A stretch of 55,184 bases of DNA from Prevotella sp. GTDB taxonomy: Bacteria; Bacteroidota; Bacteroidia; Bacteroidales; Bacteroidaceae. This document shows positions 1 to 6,349 of this stretch, piece by piece (within the stretch, counting starts at the first letter, position 1; each line of letters opens with the position of its first letter). A model generated the notes under the pieces. It had not been told where the DNA came from and did no database searches. It saw only the letters and a list, made by a program, of their open reading frames with translations. The DNA lies in NCBI GenBank assembly GCA_017474845.1, contig JAFVGS010000013.1, forward strand, positions 1 to 55,184, read 5' to 3'. Made by a program: the position numbers and the translations under genes.

Positions 1-174
1 GCGTTCCGAAGTCTGCGAAGCCCTGCTTGGCCGCTGTTCCGCTTCCCAGTCCAGCGCATCCCGGCGGGTGCGGAAGCCGCGCTTGGTTATCTGCTTGGTT
101 TTGCCGGTGACAGAGTCTTTTGTATAGATCTTGATGTACCAGGTGCCGCGCTTAGTGTCTTTATATGCCGGCAT
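1..174 (-). CDS. int: Tyrosine integrase, N-terminal part (cut by window start)
   Basis: These are codons 1-58 of the integrase that is complete at 28390-29430. The fragment holds the N-terminal arm-type DNA-binding region (residues 1-48, strand-rich, of the Tn916/AP2-like kind). The start codon at 172-174 lies 2 bases after the repressor stop, and a GGAG lies about 10 bases upstream inside the repressor gene, so repressor and integrase appear to be one leftward operon. It is incomplete only because the window begins here. Confidence 0.95.
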   Translation of the reverse strand, partial: MPAYKDTKRGTWYIKIYTKDSVTGKTKQITKRGFRTRRDALDWEAEQRPSRASQTSER

Positions 175-176
175 GA

Positions 177-407
177 TCAGGATTCTCCAAAGAGATACCG
201 CCTTAGGTCGTCCGGATCGGCATTAACCATCTGGCAGAAGTGCATCAATTGGCTGGCAGACATTCCATTCTGCCCAACCTCCCAGTAATGAACCGCAACC
301 TTTGACACCCCAAAGCGATCGGCAACCTGTTGCAGGGTCAGCCCGGCTCTAGTGCGCCTCTCAGTAAGCCATTCCCCGATCTTTTTGTTCATCATTTCGT
401 CTTTCAT
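177..407 (-). CDS. Cro/CI-type HTH repressor (lysogeny regulator)
   Basis: This 76-residue protein is almost entirely one XRE-family helix-turn-helix domain: residues about 9-65 contain the LTLQQVADRFGVSKVAVHYWE core and a C-terminal YLF tail. It has no peptidase or dimerisation domain like that of lambda CI, so it is a minimal repressor. AAGGAGAG precedes the start with 8 bases between. It is divergent from the Cro-like gene and sits next to integrase, the classic position of the lysogeny repressor. An operator-like site (410-426) overlaps its promoter start and ribosome site, suggesting autoregulation. Which of the two HTH proteins holds lysogeny is inferred from position. Confidence 0.85.
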   Translation of the reverse strand: MKDEMMNKKIGEWLTERRTRAGLTLQQVADRFGVSKVAVHYWEVGQNGMSASQLMHFCQMVNADPDDLRRYLFGES

Positions 408-409
408 AA

Positions 410-426
410 ATTAATCTCTCCTTAAC
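410..426. promoter_or_regulatory. Operator 1, (A)TTAA-N7-TTAAC
   Basis: A 17-base imperfect palindrome with one mismatch to GTTAA-N7-TTAAC. It overlaps the predicted start of the leftward promoter and the repressor ribosome site, so binding here would limit repressor synthesis. Confidence 0.5.
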
Positions 427-429
427 TGT

Positions 430-458
430 ACTATAGCACTGAAAAAGTAAAATATCTA
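430..458 (-). promoter_or_regulatory. Leftward promoter for repressor-integrase
   Basis: Read on the minus strand there is a -35-like TAGATA (453-458), a 17-base spacer and a TATAGT -10 (430-435) preceded by TGC, making an extended -10. Transcription would start near 423, inside the operator-like repeat at 410-426. Confidence 0.65.
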
Positions 459-467
459 AAAACAGTG

Positions 468-496
468 TTGACAGTTAACTAAAGATTAACTAGAAT
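468..496 (+). promoter_or_regulatory. Rightward early promoter
   Basis: A perfect TTGACA -35 (468-473) and a TAGAAT -10 (491-496) are separated by exactly 17 bases, a near-consensus sigma-A promoter. It would drive the Cro-like gene and the early operon. The 17-base spacer is itself an operator-like repeat (474-490), so a bound repressor would sit between the two promoter elements. Confidence 0.85.
474..490. promoter_or_regulatory. Operator 2, GTTAA-N7-TTAAC
   Basis: A perfect 5+7+5 palindrome that fills the spacer between the -35 and -10 of the rightward promoter. Its start is 30 bases from that of operator 3, about three helical turns. Confidence 0.75.
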
Positions 497-502
497 GAAG
501 AA

Positions 503-521
503 GGTTAATTCATAATTAACC
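503..521. promoter_or_regulatory. Operator 3, extended GTTAA-N7-TTAAC
   Basis: GGTTAATT-CAT-AATTAACC is an 8-base perfect palindrome with a 3-base centre; its core (504-520) matches operator 2. It covers the expected transcription start of the rightward promoter and is the most symmetric site, hence probably the strongest. Confidence 0.75.
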
Positions 522-534
522 AGAAAGGAGAGCA

Positions 535-732
535 ATGGAAAATATCAAATTGACCGTCAGAGCGCTGGCGGCACAGATGAAGGTAAGCATCGAGGAGCTT
601 GCACGAATGGCGGGCATCGATCCGAGCCATCTGAAATCTGTTTCTGCAGGTCGCGCCACAATGACCGCTACAGATCTTATGCGGCTGTCCGAAATCACTG
701 GGATCAACCCCAAGAACATCGAAACAGAGTAA
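535..732 (+). CDS. Cro-like HTH regulator
   Basis: A 65-residue protein with a compact helix-turn-helix (residues about 6-60; IEELARMAGIDPSHLKSV is the likely recognition unit). AAAGGAGA lies 4 bases before the ATG. It is the first gene of the rightward operon, opposite the repressor, so by position it is the Cro-like antagonist. A run of eight T follows the stop (733-740), but no stem precedes it, so I do not call a terminator. Confidence 0.75.
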   Translation: MENIKLTVRALAAQMKVSIEELARMAGIDPSHLKSVSAGRATMTATDLMRLSEITGINPKNIETE

Positions 733-749
733 TTTTTTTTACAACATAA

Positions 750-766
750 GTTAATCAAGAATTAAC
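750..766. promoter_or_regulatory. Operator 4, GTTAA-N7-TTAAC
   Basis: A perfect 17-base match to the operator pattern, more than 200 bases downstream of the promoter and just before the ribosome site of the next gene (AAAGGAG at 768-774). It could act as a roadblock or a looping partner for operators 2 and 3. Confidence 0.65.
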
Positions 767-782
767 GAAAGGAGAAAAAATC

Positions 783-1124
783 ATGTCAATGACACAGAGG
801 CAGGCTCGTGAGTACATTGCCAAGGATTCCGGCAACTGGGAACTGGTAGAGACTACCGAAGCGCCGCACACGGTCGGACACGTTCGGCTGTACGTCCTTA
901 AGTATCTGAACGTCATGTTTGCGAGACTGGACGTCCTGACGATCGCCCCGGTCTGGACACGCAGGAAAGGGCAGGAAGTCGTCGACGAATGGAGAACAGC
1001 GCTCTATTACACCATCGAGGCCGATGAGGAGCGGCATCTGGTCTACCCGGTCAGACCGACGGAGATGGCCAGAAAGATCTGGGAAAGGTCGAAAGCAGCC
1101 GATGCAGAGGCCAAGGACTCGTGA
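783..1124 (+). CDS. Early protein of unknown function
   Basis: 113 residues, soluble, with no signal peptide or membrane segment. It is mixed alpha/beta with a tryptophan-rich middle (WTRRKGQEVVDEW at about 58-70) and a basic, helical C-terminus. AAAGGAG precedes the start; the ATG at 789 is a second possible start. Directly downstream of operator 4, it may be repressor-controlled. The last bases overlap the start of the next gene. I do not recognise the family. Confidence 0.7.
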   Translation: MSMTQRQAREYIAKDSGNWELVETTEAPHTVGHVRLYVLKYLNVMFARLDVLTIAPVWTRRKGQEVVDEWRTALYYTIEADEERHLVYPVRPTEMARKIWERSKAADAEAKDS

Positions 1125-1350
1125 GGAATGTCTGACGCTTCCGTATTTGAAGCGCTCAGATCTGCGCACAGCGCTCAACATTTCCAAAGAAGAGGCAGAC
1201 ACCATCTTCTTTGCTTCGAAGAAACTGGAGAAGGAAATCGGGATGCTCGAAGTGAGTCCGGCAAAGGTAGCCAGAGAGACGGTCGAGCAGATCACCCACA
1301 AATCCTTCGACAGGATCCTCGCTACAACAAAAAAAGCGGCCAATATTTGA
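1102..1350 (+). CDS. Small DNA-binding-like protein, possible excisionase
   Basis: 82 residues if started at ATG 1102; the frame is open further upstream to 1024, but that part only shadows the preceding gene. Residues about 14-60 read as a short helix-turn-helix (LKRSDLRTALNISKEEADTI) followed by a lysine-rich helix and a V-x4-V segment, reminiscent of small DUF3173/excisionase-type proteins of integrative elements. Its place in the early operon of an integrase phage would suit a recombination-directionality factor, but that is inference. Codon 74 carries the only substitution between the copies (GCT here, GCC at 30577-30579; both Ala). Confidence 0.55.
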   Translation: MQRPRTREECLTLPYLKRSDLRTALNISKEEADTIFFASKKLEKEIGMLEVSPAKVARETVEQITHKSFDRILATTKKAANI

Positions 1351-1363
1351 AAGGAGACCGCTT
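1334..1363 (+). promoter_or_regulatory. Hairpin that could hide a ribosome site
   Basis: AAGCGG (1334-1339) and CCGCTT (1358-1363) can pair, placing the AAAGGAG ribosome site of the membrane-protein gene at 1366 in the loop. It also spans the stop of the preceding gene, so ribosomes finishing that gene would open it. Functional relevance is inferred. Confidence 0.3.
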
Positions 1364-1365
1364 CG

Positions 1366-1557
1366 ATGATAGGGCAATATCATCGGAAAAAGTATAGCAC
1401 AACAATGCAGCATAAACATCTCAGACCATGGGTCATCAATGTCATGACCTTCCTGGGCGGACTGGTCTCCGCCATCGCAGTCATCTGCGGGTACTGCTAC
1501 GTCGTCGAAGCCTTCACCGGCATCAACCCGATCTGGATCCTGGAGGCAATACTATGA
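1366..1557 (+). CDS. Small single-pass membrane protein
   Basis: 63 residues: a basic N-terminus (HRKKYS, HKHLRP) and one long hydrophobic helix (residues about 24-48, including FLGGLVSAIAVICGYCYVV), then a short tail. An inside-positive topology with the N-terminus in the cytoplasm is likely. AAAGGAG precedes the start by 9 bases; ATG 1405 is a possible internal start. The stop overlaps the next start (ATGA). Function unknown; small early membrane proteins of phages often serve superinfection exclusion or antiholin roles, but nothing here decides that. Confidence 0.6.
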   Translation: MIGQYHRKKYSTTMQHKHLRPWVINVMTFLGGLVSAIAVICGYCYVVEAFTGINPIWILEAIL

Positions 1558-1760
1558 AAATCGGAATCAAGGGACAGAACCAGTTTGGCAGCACTGCATG
1601 GATCCATTTCGAAAGAGTCCCCGGAGCCAGAGTGCCGCAGGTACGGATCACAACCACATCTGAACAGATCTATGTCAGCGAAGAGAACTTTCTGGCAATG
1701 GCTGATCAGTTATTCGGAACAGGAAGCAACTACGCTCCCAGACACGGAGGAAAGGAATAA
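1554..1760 (+). CDS. Hypothetical 68-residue early protein
   Basis: Starts at ATG 1554, overlapping the previous stop as ATGA, with GGAGG 7 bases upstream. It is beta-rich at the N-terminus (KIGIKGQNQFGSTAWIHFER) and carries a helical segment near FLAMADQLFG. Its stop overlaps the following start (TAATG), so it is translationally coupled to the ATPase gene. No family recognised. Confidence 0.6.
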   Translation: MKIGIKGQNQFGSTAWIHFERVPGARVPQVRITTTSEQIYVSEENFLAMADQLFGTGSNYAPRHGGKE

Positions 1761-3082
1761 TGGAAGACAAAGTAAAGATCACCAGTCTTGAACTGGAGAA
1801 TGTGAAGCGCGTCAAAGCAGTTCGGATCGAACCGACAGAGAACGGTCTGACGGTCATCGGAGGAAAGAACAACAACGGCAAGACATCCGTTCTGGATGCC
1901 ATCGTATGGACGCTGGGAGGCGACAAGAACCGTCCTTCGCAGCCAAAGCGGGAAGGATCCATGATCGATCCGCATATGAAGATCGTCCTCAACAACGGCT
2001 TCGTTGTGGAGCGTGTCGGCAAGAACAGCACACTGAAGGTCACTGATCCATCCGGAAACAAGGCAGGGCAGAAACTGCTGGATACATTCATCAGCCAGTT
2101 TGCTCTGAACATTCCGAAGTTCATGGAAGCCAATGACAAAGAGAAAGCGAACACGCTTCTGCAGATCATTGGTGTCGGTGACCAGCTGACGCAGATGGAT
2201 CAGGAAGAATTGAGATTATATAACCGGCGGACGGAGATCGGGCGCATTGCAGACCAGAAAAAGAAATATGCCGATGAACTGCCGGAATGGGACAGCGTGC
2301 CGGGTGAGATCATCTCTGCCAGTGATCTGATCGAACAGCAGCAGGAGATCCTTGCCAGAAACGGACAGAGACAGCAGTGGATCCGGGAATATGACAGGAT
2401 CCTCGATGATATCCGCAAGGCTGAAGATCGGATCGAAGAGTACAAGAAGATGATCCGTGATCAGGAAGTGCAGCTCAAGGATCTGTACGAAAAGAAGACA
2501 ACGGCACAGAAATCTCCGAAAGAACTGGAGATGGAATCGACAACAGAATTGGAAGCCAACATCCAGCAGATCGACGTGATCAATTCCAAGATCCGTCAGA
2601 ACATCGACAAGAAGCGTGCTGTGGAAGAGGCAGACGATTACAAAGGTCAGTATGACGATCTCACAGTAAAGATCAATGAGGTACGGGATGCCAGGATGAA
2701 ACTTCTGGAAGGGGCAGAGATGCCTCTTGCAGGGCTCAGCATCGATCATGGTCTGCTGATCTATAAAGGACAACAGTGGGACAACATGTCCGGATCCGAT
2801 CAGCTGAAGGTGGCTGCGTCTATCGTGCGCAAACTCAATCCGCAGTGTGGCTTCGTTCTGATGGACAAACTGGAACAGATGGATCTTGATACGCTGAAAG
2901 ACTTCGGATCTTGGCTGGAGAAGGAAAACCTGCAGGTGATCGCCACCAGAGTGAGCACTGGAGACGAATGCACGATCTACATCGAAGACGGATATTCCAT
3001 CGATAAGAACGGTCAGAAGACTGCTGCAGTAAAAGAAGAAAAGGCTCCTGCCCAGAAATGGACATGGAACGGAGGTAAATAA
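1760..3082 (+). CDS. SMC/RecF-like AAA ATPase with coiled coil
   Basis: 440 residues. Walker A is GGKNNNGKTS at 34-43, preceded by the strand-rich LELENVKRVKAVRI start typical of RecF/Rad50-like ATPases. Residues about 150-300 form a charged coiled coil, and the second ATPase half has a signature-like SGSDQLKVA (344-352) and a Walker-B-like FVLMDKLEQ (365-373), where the usual DE pair is replaced by DKLE. It is shorter than SbcC or Rad50 and has no hook cysteines. It begins the recombination cluster with Sak4 and DUF669 and is coupled on both sides by one-base overlaps (TAATG). It probably acts on DNA ends or supports strand annealing; the exact role is unknown. Confidence 0.8.
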   Translation: MEDKVKITSLELENVKRVKAVRIEPTENGLTVIGGKNNNGKTSVLDAIVWTLGGDKNRPSQPKREGSMIDPHMKIVLNNGFVVERVGKNSTLKVTDPSGNKAGQKLLDTFISQFALNIPKFMEANDKEKANTLLQIIGVGDQLTQMDQEELRLYNRRTEIGRIADQKKKYADELPEWDSVPGEIISASDLIEQQQEILARNGQRQQWIREYDRILDDIRKAEDRIEEYKKMIRDQEVQLKDLYEKKTTAQKSPKELEMESTTELEANIQQIDVINSKIRQNIDKKRAVEEADDYKGQYDDLTVKINEVRDARMKLLEGAEMPLAGLSIDHGLLIYKGQQWDNMSGSDQLKVAASIVRKLNPQCGFVLMDKLEQMDLDTLKDFGSWLEKENLQVIATRVSTGDECTIYIEDGYSIDKNGQKTAAVKEEKAPAQKWTWNGGK

Positions 3083-4209
3083 TGGCATTTGAGATAAAAA
3101 AGGGAATGATCCGGAAAGCAATCCGGGTCGTGGTATACGGACCTGAGGGAATCGGAAAAAGCACATTTGCTTCCCAGTTTCCCGGAGCAGTGTTCATCGA
3201 CACAGAAGGATCTACCAACCAGATGGATGTCGCTCGTTTTCCTGCACCAACATCATGGGAGATGCTTCTGCAGGAAGTAGAACAGGTAATCAAGGAGCCA
3301 ACAAGTGTCGGCACACTGGTTATCGATACAGTGGATTGGGCACAGGCAAAATGTGTCGAATCAGTATGTGCGAAGTACAAGGCAGACGGTATCGAAGCGT
3401 TCGGTTATGGCAAAGGCTACAGCTATGTCTATGAAGAGTTCGGAAAGCTGCTGAATCTGCTGAATGATGTCATTGATAAAGGAACCAACGTTGTCCTGAT
3501 CGCTCATTCGGCAATCCGTACATTCACAAAGCCAGATGAGATGGGACAGTACGACCGGTACGAATTGAAGCTGATCAGTACGCCAAAGTGTTCGATCACC
3601 GGATTGGTGAAGGAATGGTCGGATCTGCTGCTGTTTGCAAACTATGAGACTTTCATCACGGAAGACTCGAAAACAAAGAAGAAATATGCGACTGGGAATC
3701 GTCGTGTTATGTATACCGAGCACACTGCTGCCTATGATGCAAAGAACCGTTTCGGAATGCCTTCCAAACTGGATTTCGATTACAAAGAGATCTCCCGGTT
3801 GTTTACTTCTACAGAAAACGAGCAGAAAGTGAAAGATCTGTTTGGAGCAGAGAATGTCGAGATCATCAGGGAAGATCCCAAGCCGAAAGAAGAACCGGCT
3901 GAGAAGCCTGTTTCTGAGCCCGTACAGGAGAAAGAATTCTCCGGCAGTGTGAATTACGTCTATAAACCCGAGCCATACACACCGGAAGAGGAAGCACTCC
4001 TGAAACGGATTCCAAAAGCGCTGGCAGATCTGATGCGTGCAGATACGGTCCATCCGAAAGAGATCATGGAAGTAGTCGGAGAGCAGGGACACTGGCCTTC
4101 CGATATGCCGATTGACCAGTACAGCCCGGACTATTATTTAGGATTCCTGATTCCGAACTGGAGTCTGGTATTCAATTCCATTGCTGAGAAAAGATCATTG
4201 CCATTCTAA
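3082..4209 (+). CDS. Sak4-like RecA-fold recombination ATPase
   Basis: 375 residues. Walker A is GPEGIGKS (20-27) and Walker B is LVIDT (79-83); the VLIAHSAIRTF segment matches the switch region of phage Sak4-type single-strand annealing ATPases (AAA_24). The core ends near 265; an acidic, proline-rich linker (KPKEEPAEKPVSEPVQ) then joins a C-terminal region of about 90 residues I cannot assign, making it longer than typical Sak4. Its neighbour is a DUF669 ssDNA-binding protein, the known partner arrangement for Sak4 recombinases. Likely role: phage homologous recombination and replication restart. Confidence 0.85.
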   Translation: MAFEIKKGMIRKAIRVVVYGPEGIGKSTFASQFPGAVFIDTEGSTNQMDVARFPAPTSWEMLLQEVEQVIKEPTSVGTLVIDTVDWAQAKCVESVCAKYKADGIEAFGYGKGYSYVYEEFGKLLNLLNDVIDKGTNVVLIAHSAIRTFTKPDEMGQYDRYELKLISTPKCSITGLVKEWSDLLLFANYETFITEDSKTKKKYATGNRRVMYTEHTAAYDAKNRFGMPSKLDFDYKEISRLFTSTENEQKVKDLFGAENVEIIREDPKPKEEPAEKPVSEPVQEKEFSGSVNYVYKPEPYTPEEEALLKRIPKALADLMRADTVHPKEIMEVVGEQGHWPSDMPIDQYSPDYYLGFLIPNWSLVFNSIAEKRSLPF

Positions 4210-4223
4210 GGAGGAAAAGAAAA

Positions 4224-4760
4224 ATGGAAACAAATAACTACAATGCATACGTTCAGGAAGAAGGCGGAGAATTACAGGACGGTTATACGATCAGCGCCGA
4301 TCAGCTTGGCGATTATGACCGCTCATACACACTTCTGCCTGAAGGCGATTATGAGTTTACAGTCGTGAATCTTGAAGTCGCTAGATATCAGCCGGGGCCA
4401 GATTCGAAAATTGGCGGCGCTTGCAAGCAGATCATTCTCACCCTTCGTGTGAATAATCCGGAAGATGGATCCAGCGTAGATCTTCGCCACAATCTGTATA
4501 TGTGGAATTCAAAAGCATGCGTTGGGATGATCGCACAGTTCTACGATTCCATTGGCACCCACAAGAAAGGTGCACCGCTTCGTTTTGACTGGAGAAAAGA
4601 AGTCATTATCGGGAAAACCGGTAAGCTGCAGTTAAATCACCGGCCAGACAAAAAAGATCCTTCCAAGGTATACAACAACATCAAGAAATTATATTCAAAA
4701 GAAGAAACGGCATCCGATAACAACAGTGCCGGAAACAATAACTGGGGCTGGAGGAAATAA
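4224..4760 (+). CDS. DUF669 single-stranded-DNA-binding protein
   Basis: 178 residues matching the DUF669 pattern: LPEGDYEFTVVNLE near 38-51, a beta-barrel-like core, and an Asn-rich flexible tail ending in NNNWGWRK. DUF669 proteins sit beside Sak4 or RecT recombinases and are thought to coat ssDNA as phage SSBs; the disordered aromatic C-terminus resembles the protein-recruiting tip of SSB. AAGGAGG precedes the start. The stop overlaps the helicase start (TAATG). Confidence 0.8.
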   Translation: METNNYNAYVQEEGGELQDGYTISADQLGDYDRSYTLLPEGDYEFTVVNLEVARYQPGPDSKIGGACKQIILTLRVNNPEDGSSVDLRHNLYMWNSKACVGMIAQFYDSIGTHKKGAPLRFDWRKEVIIGKTGKLQLNHRPDKKDPSKVYNNIKKLYSKEETASDNNSAGNNNWGWRK

Positions 4761-6349
4761 TGGAACTGCGTCCTTATCAGGAGGCAGCCAGAACAGCAGT
4801 TGAACAGGAATGGGCCAGCGGAAAGAAAAAAACACTGCTGGTCCTTCCTACAGGAACGGGGAAAACGGTCGTATTCTCAAAGATCGCAGAGGACCGTGTC
4901 AGAAAAGGAGATCGTGTCCTGATCATGGCACATCGAGGAGAATTGTTGGATCAGGCAGCAGATAAGCTGCACAGGATGACAGGACTGATGTGCTCAGTGG
5001 AGAAGGCAGAGCAGAGTTGTCTTGGATCCTGGAACAGAGTGACGGTAGGATCCGTACAGAGTCTGCAGCGAGAGAACCGCCTGAATAAGTTTGATCCGGG
5101 ATACTTTTCGACAATCATAGTCGATGAAGCCCATCACGCCATCACAGACGGCTATCGAAGAGTGATCGATCATTTTCCCGATGCAAATGTTCTTGGTGTC
5201 ACAGCGACGCCGGATCGAGGCGATATGCAGCATCTCGGTCAGGTGTTTGATTCTCTGGCCTATGAGTATTCGATCGTTCAGGCGATCCGGGAAGGGTATC
5301 TTTGCAAAATCATGGCACAGACGATTCCACTGGAAATTGACATGAGCAGTCTGAAAACACAGGCTGGCGACTATACTCTTGGATCTATCGATAATGCATT
5401 GGATCCATATCTGGAACAGATCGCCTCCGAAATGGAGAATTACTGCAAAGACAGAAAGACTGTTGTTTTCCTGCCGTTGATCGCCACATCACAGAAATTC
5501 AAACAGATCCTGAATGATCACGGATTCCGAGCTGCCGAAGTAAACGGACAGTCAGATGATCGTGAACAGGTTCTGAAAGATTTTGCGGAAGGCAAATATA
5601 ACGTTATCTGTAACTCGATGCTGCTGACAGAAGGGTGGGATTGTCCGGATGTTGACTGCATCATCATATTACGTCCTACGAAGGTCAGAAGCCTGTACTG
5701 CCAGATGGTAGGAAGAGGGACAAGACTTTCTCCGGGGAAGGATCATCTGCTTCTCCTGGACTTCCTGTGGCTCTCTGAACGGCATGAATTATGCCGGCCT
5801 GCAGATATTATCTGCAGCAAGAAAGAAGTCGCAGAACGTATGACACAGAACCTGTCAGAGATGGATGGGCCAATGGATATCGAAGAAGCTGAAGAGCAGG
5901 CAGAATCCGATGTGCTGCAGGAACGTGAGAACGCTCTTGCAGAACAGTTGGCAGCCATGCGCAAACGTAAACGTACACTGGTAGATCCACTGCAGTTCGA
6001 AATGTCTATCCAGGCGGATGATCTGGCCTATTACCAGCCGACATTCGCATGGGAAATGGGAATGGTCACAGACAAACAAAGAGGCGCTCTGGAGCGCTTT
6101 GGAGTGTGTCCTGACGATGTGGAAAACTGTGGAAAGGCATCACTGCTTCTGGATCGGCTGATGAAGCGTGCGACAGAAGGACTGTCCACACCAAAGCAGA
6201 TCCGGAAACTGGAGTCATATGGCTTTATAAGAGTAGGCACATGGAGCAAGGAAGATGCCTCCGACATGATGTCACGTATAGCTTTCAATGGATGGAGAGT
6301 TCCCTTTGACATCGATCCAGGAACGTATGTTCCGGGAGGTGCTGCATGA
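4760..6349 (+). CDS. SF2 DEAD/DEAH-box helicase
   Basis: 529 residues with a complete superfamily-2 motif set: Walker A LPTGTGKT (29-36), motif II VDEAHH (121-126), motif III VTATP (147-151) and motif VI QMVGRGTR (315-322). Residues 330-529 form a helical extension with RKRKRT near 406-411, found in phage UvsW/RadD-like helicases. It probably remodels branched DNA during replication or recombination rather than serving as the main fork helicase. It is coupled to DUF669 upstream and overlaps the primase-helicase start (ATGA). Confidence 0.88.
   Translation: MELRPYQEAARTAVEQEWASGKKKTLLVLPTGTGKTVVFSKIAEDRVRKGDRVLIMAHRGELLDQAADKLHRMTGLMCSVEKAEQSCLGSWNRVTVGSVQSLQRENRLNKFDPGYFSTIIVDEAHHAITDGYRRVIDHFPDANVLGVTATPDRGDMQHLGQVFDSLAYEYSIVQAIREGYLCKIMAQTIPLEIDMSSLKTQAGDYTLGSIDNALDPYLEQIASEMENYCKDRKTVVFLPLIATSQKFKQILNDHGFRAAEVNGQSDDREQVLKDFAEGKYNVICNSMLLTEGWDCPDVDCIIILRPTKVRSLYCQMVGRGTRLSPGKDHLLLLDFLWLSERHELCRPADIICSKKEVAERMTQNLSEMDGPMDIEEAEEQAESDVLQERENALAEQLAAMRKRKRTLVDPLQFEMSIQADDLAYYQPTFAWEMGMVTDKQRGALERFGVCPDDVENCGKASLLLDRLMKRATEGLSTPKQIRKLESYGFIRVGTWSKEDASDMMSRIAFNGWRVPFDIDPGTYVPGGAA

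Noticed and set aside
733-740. Terminator after the Cro-like gene (T8 run)
   Set aside because: No stem-loop precedes the T run, and early genes continue downstream.
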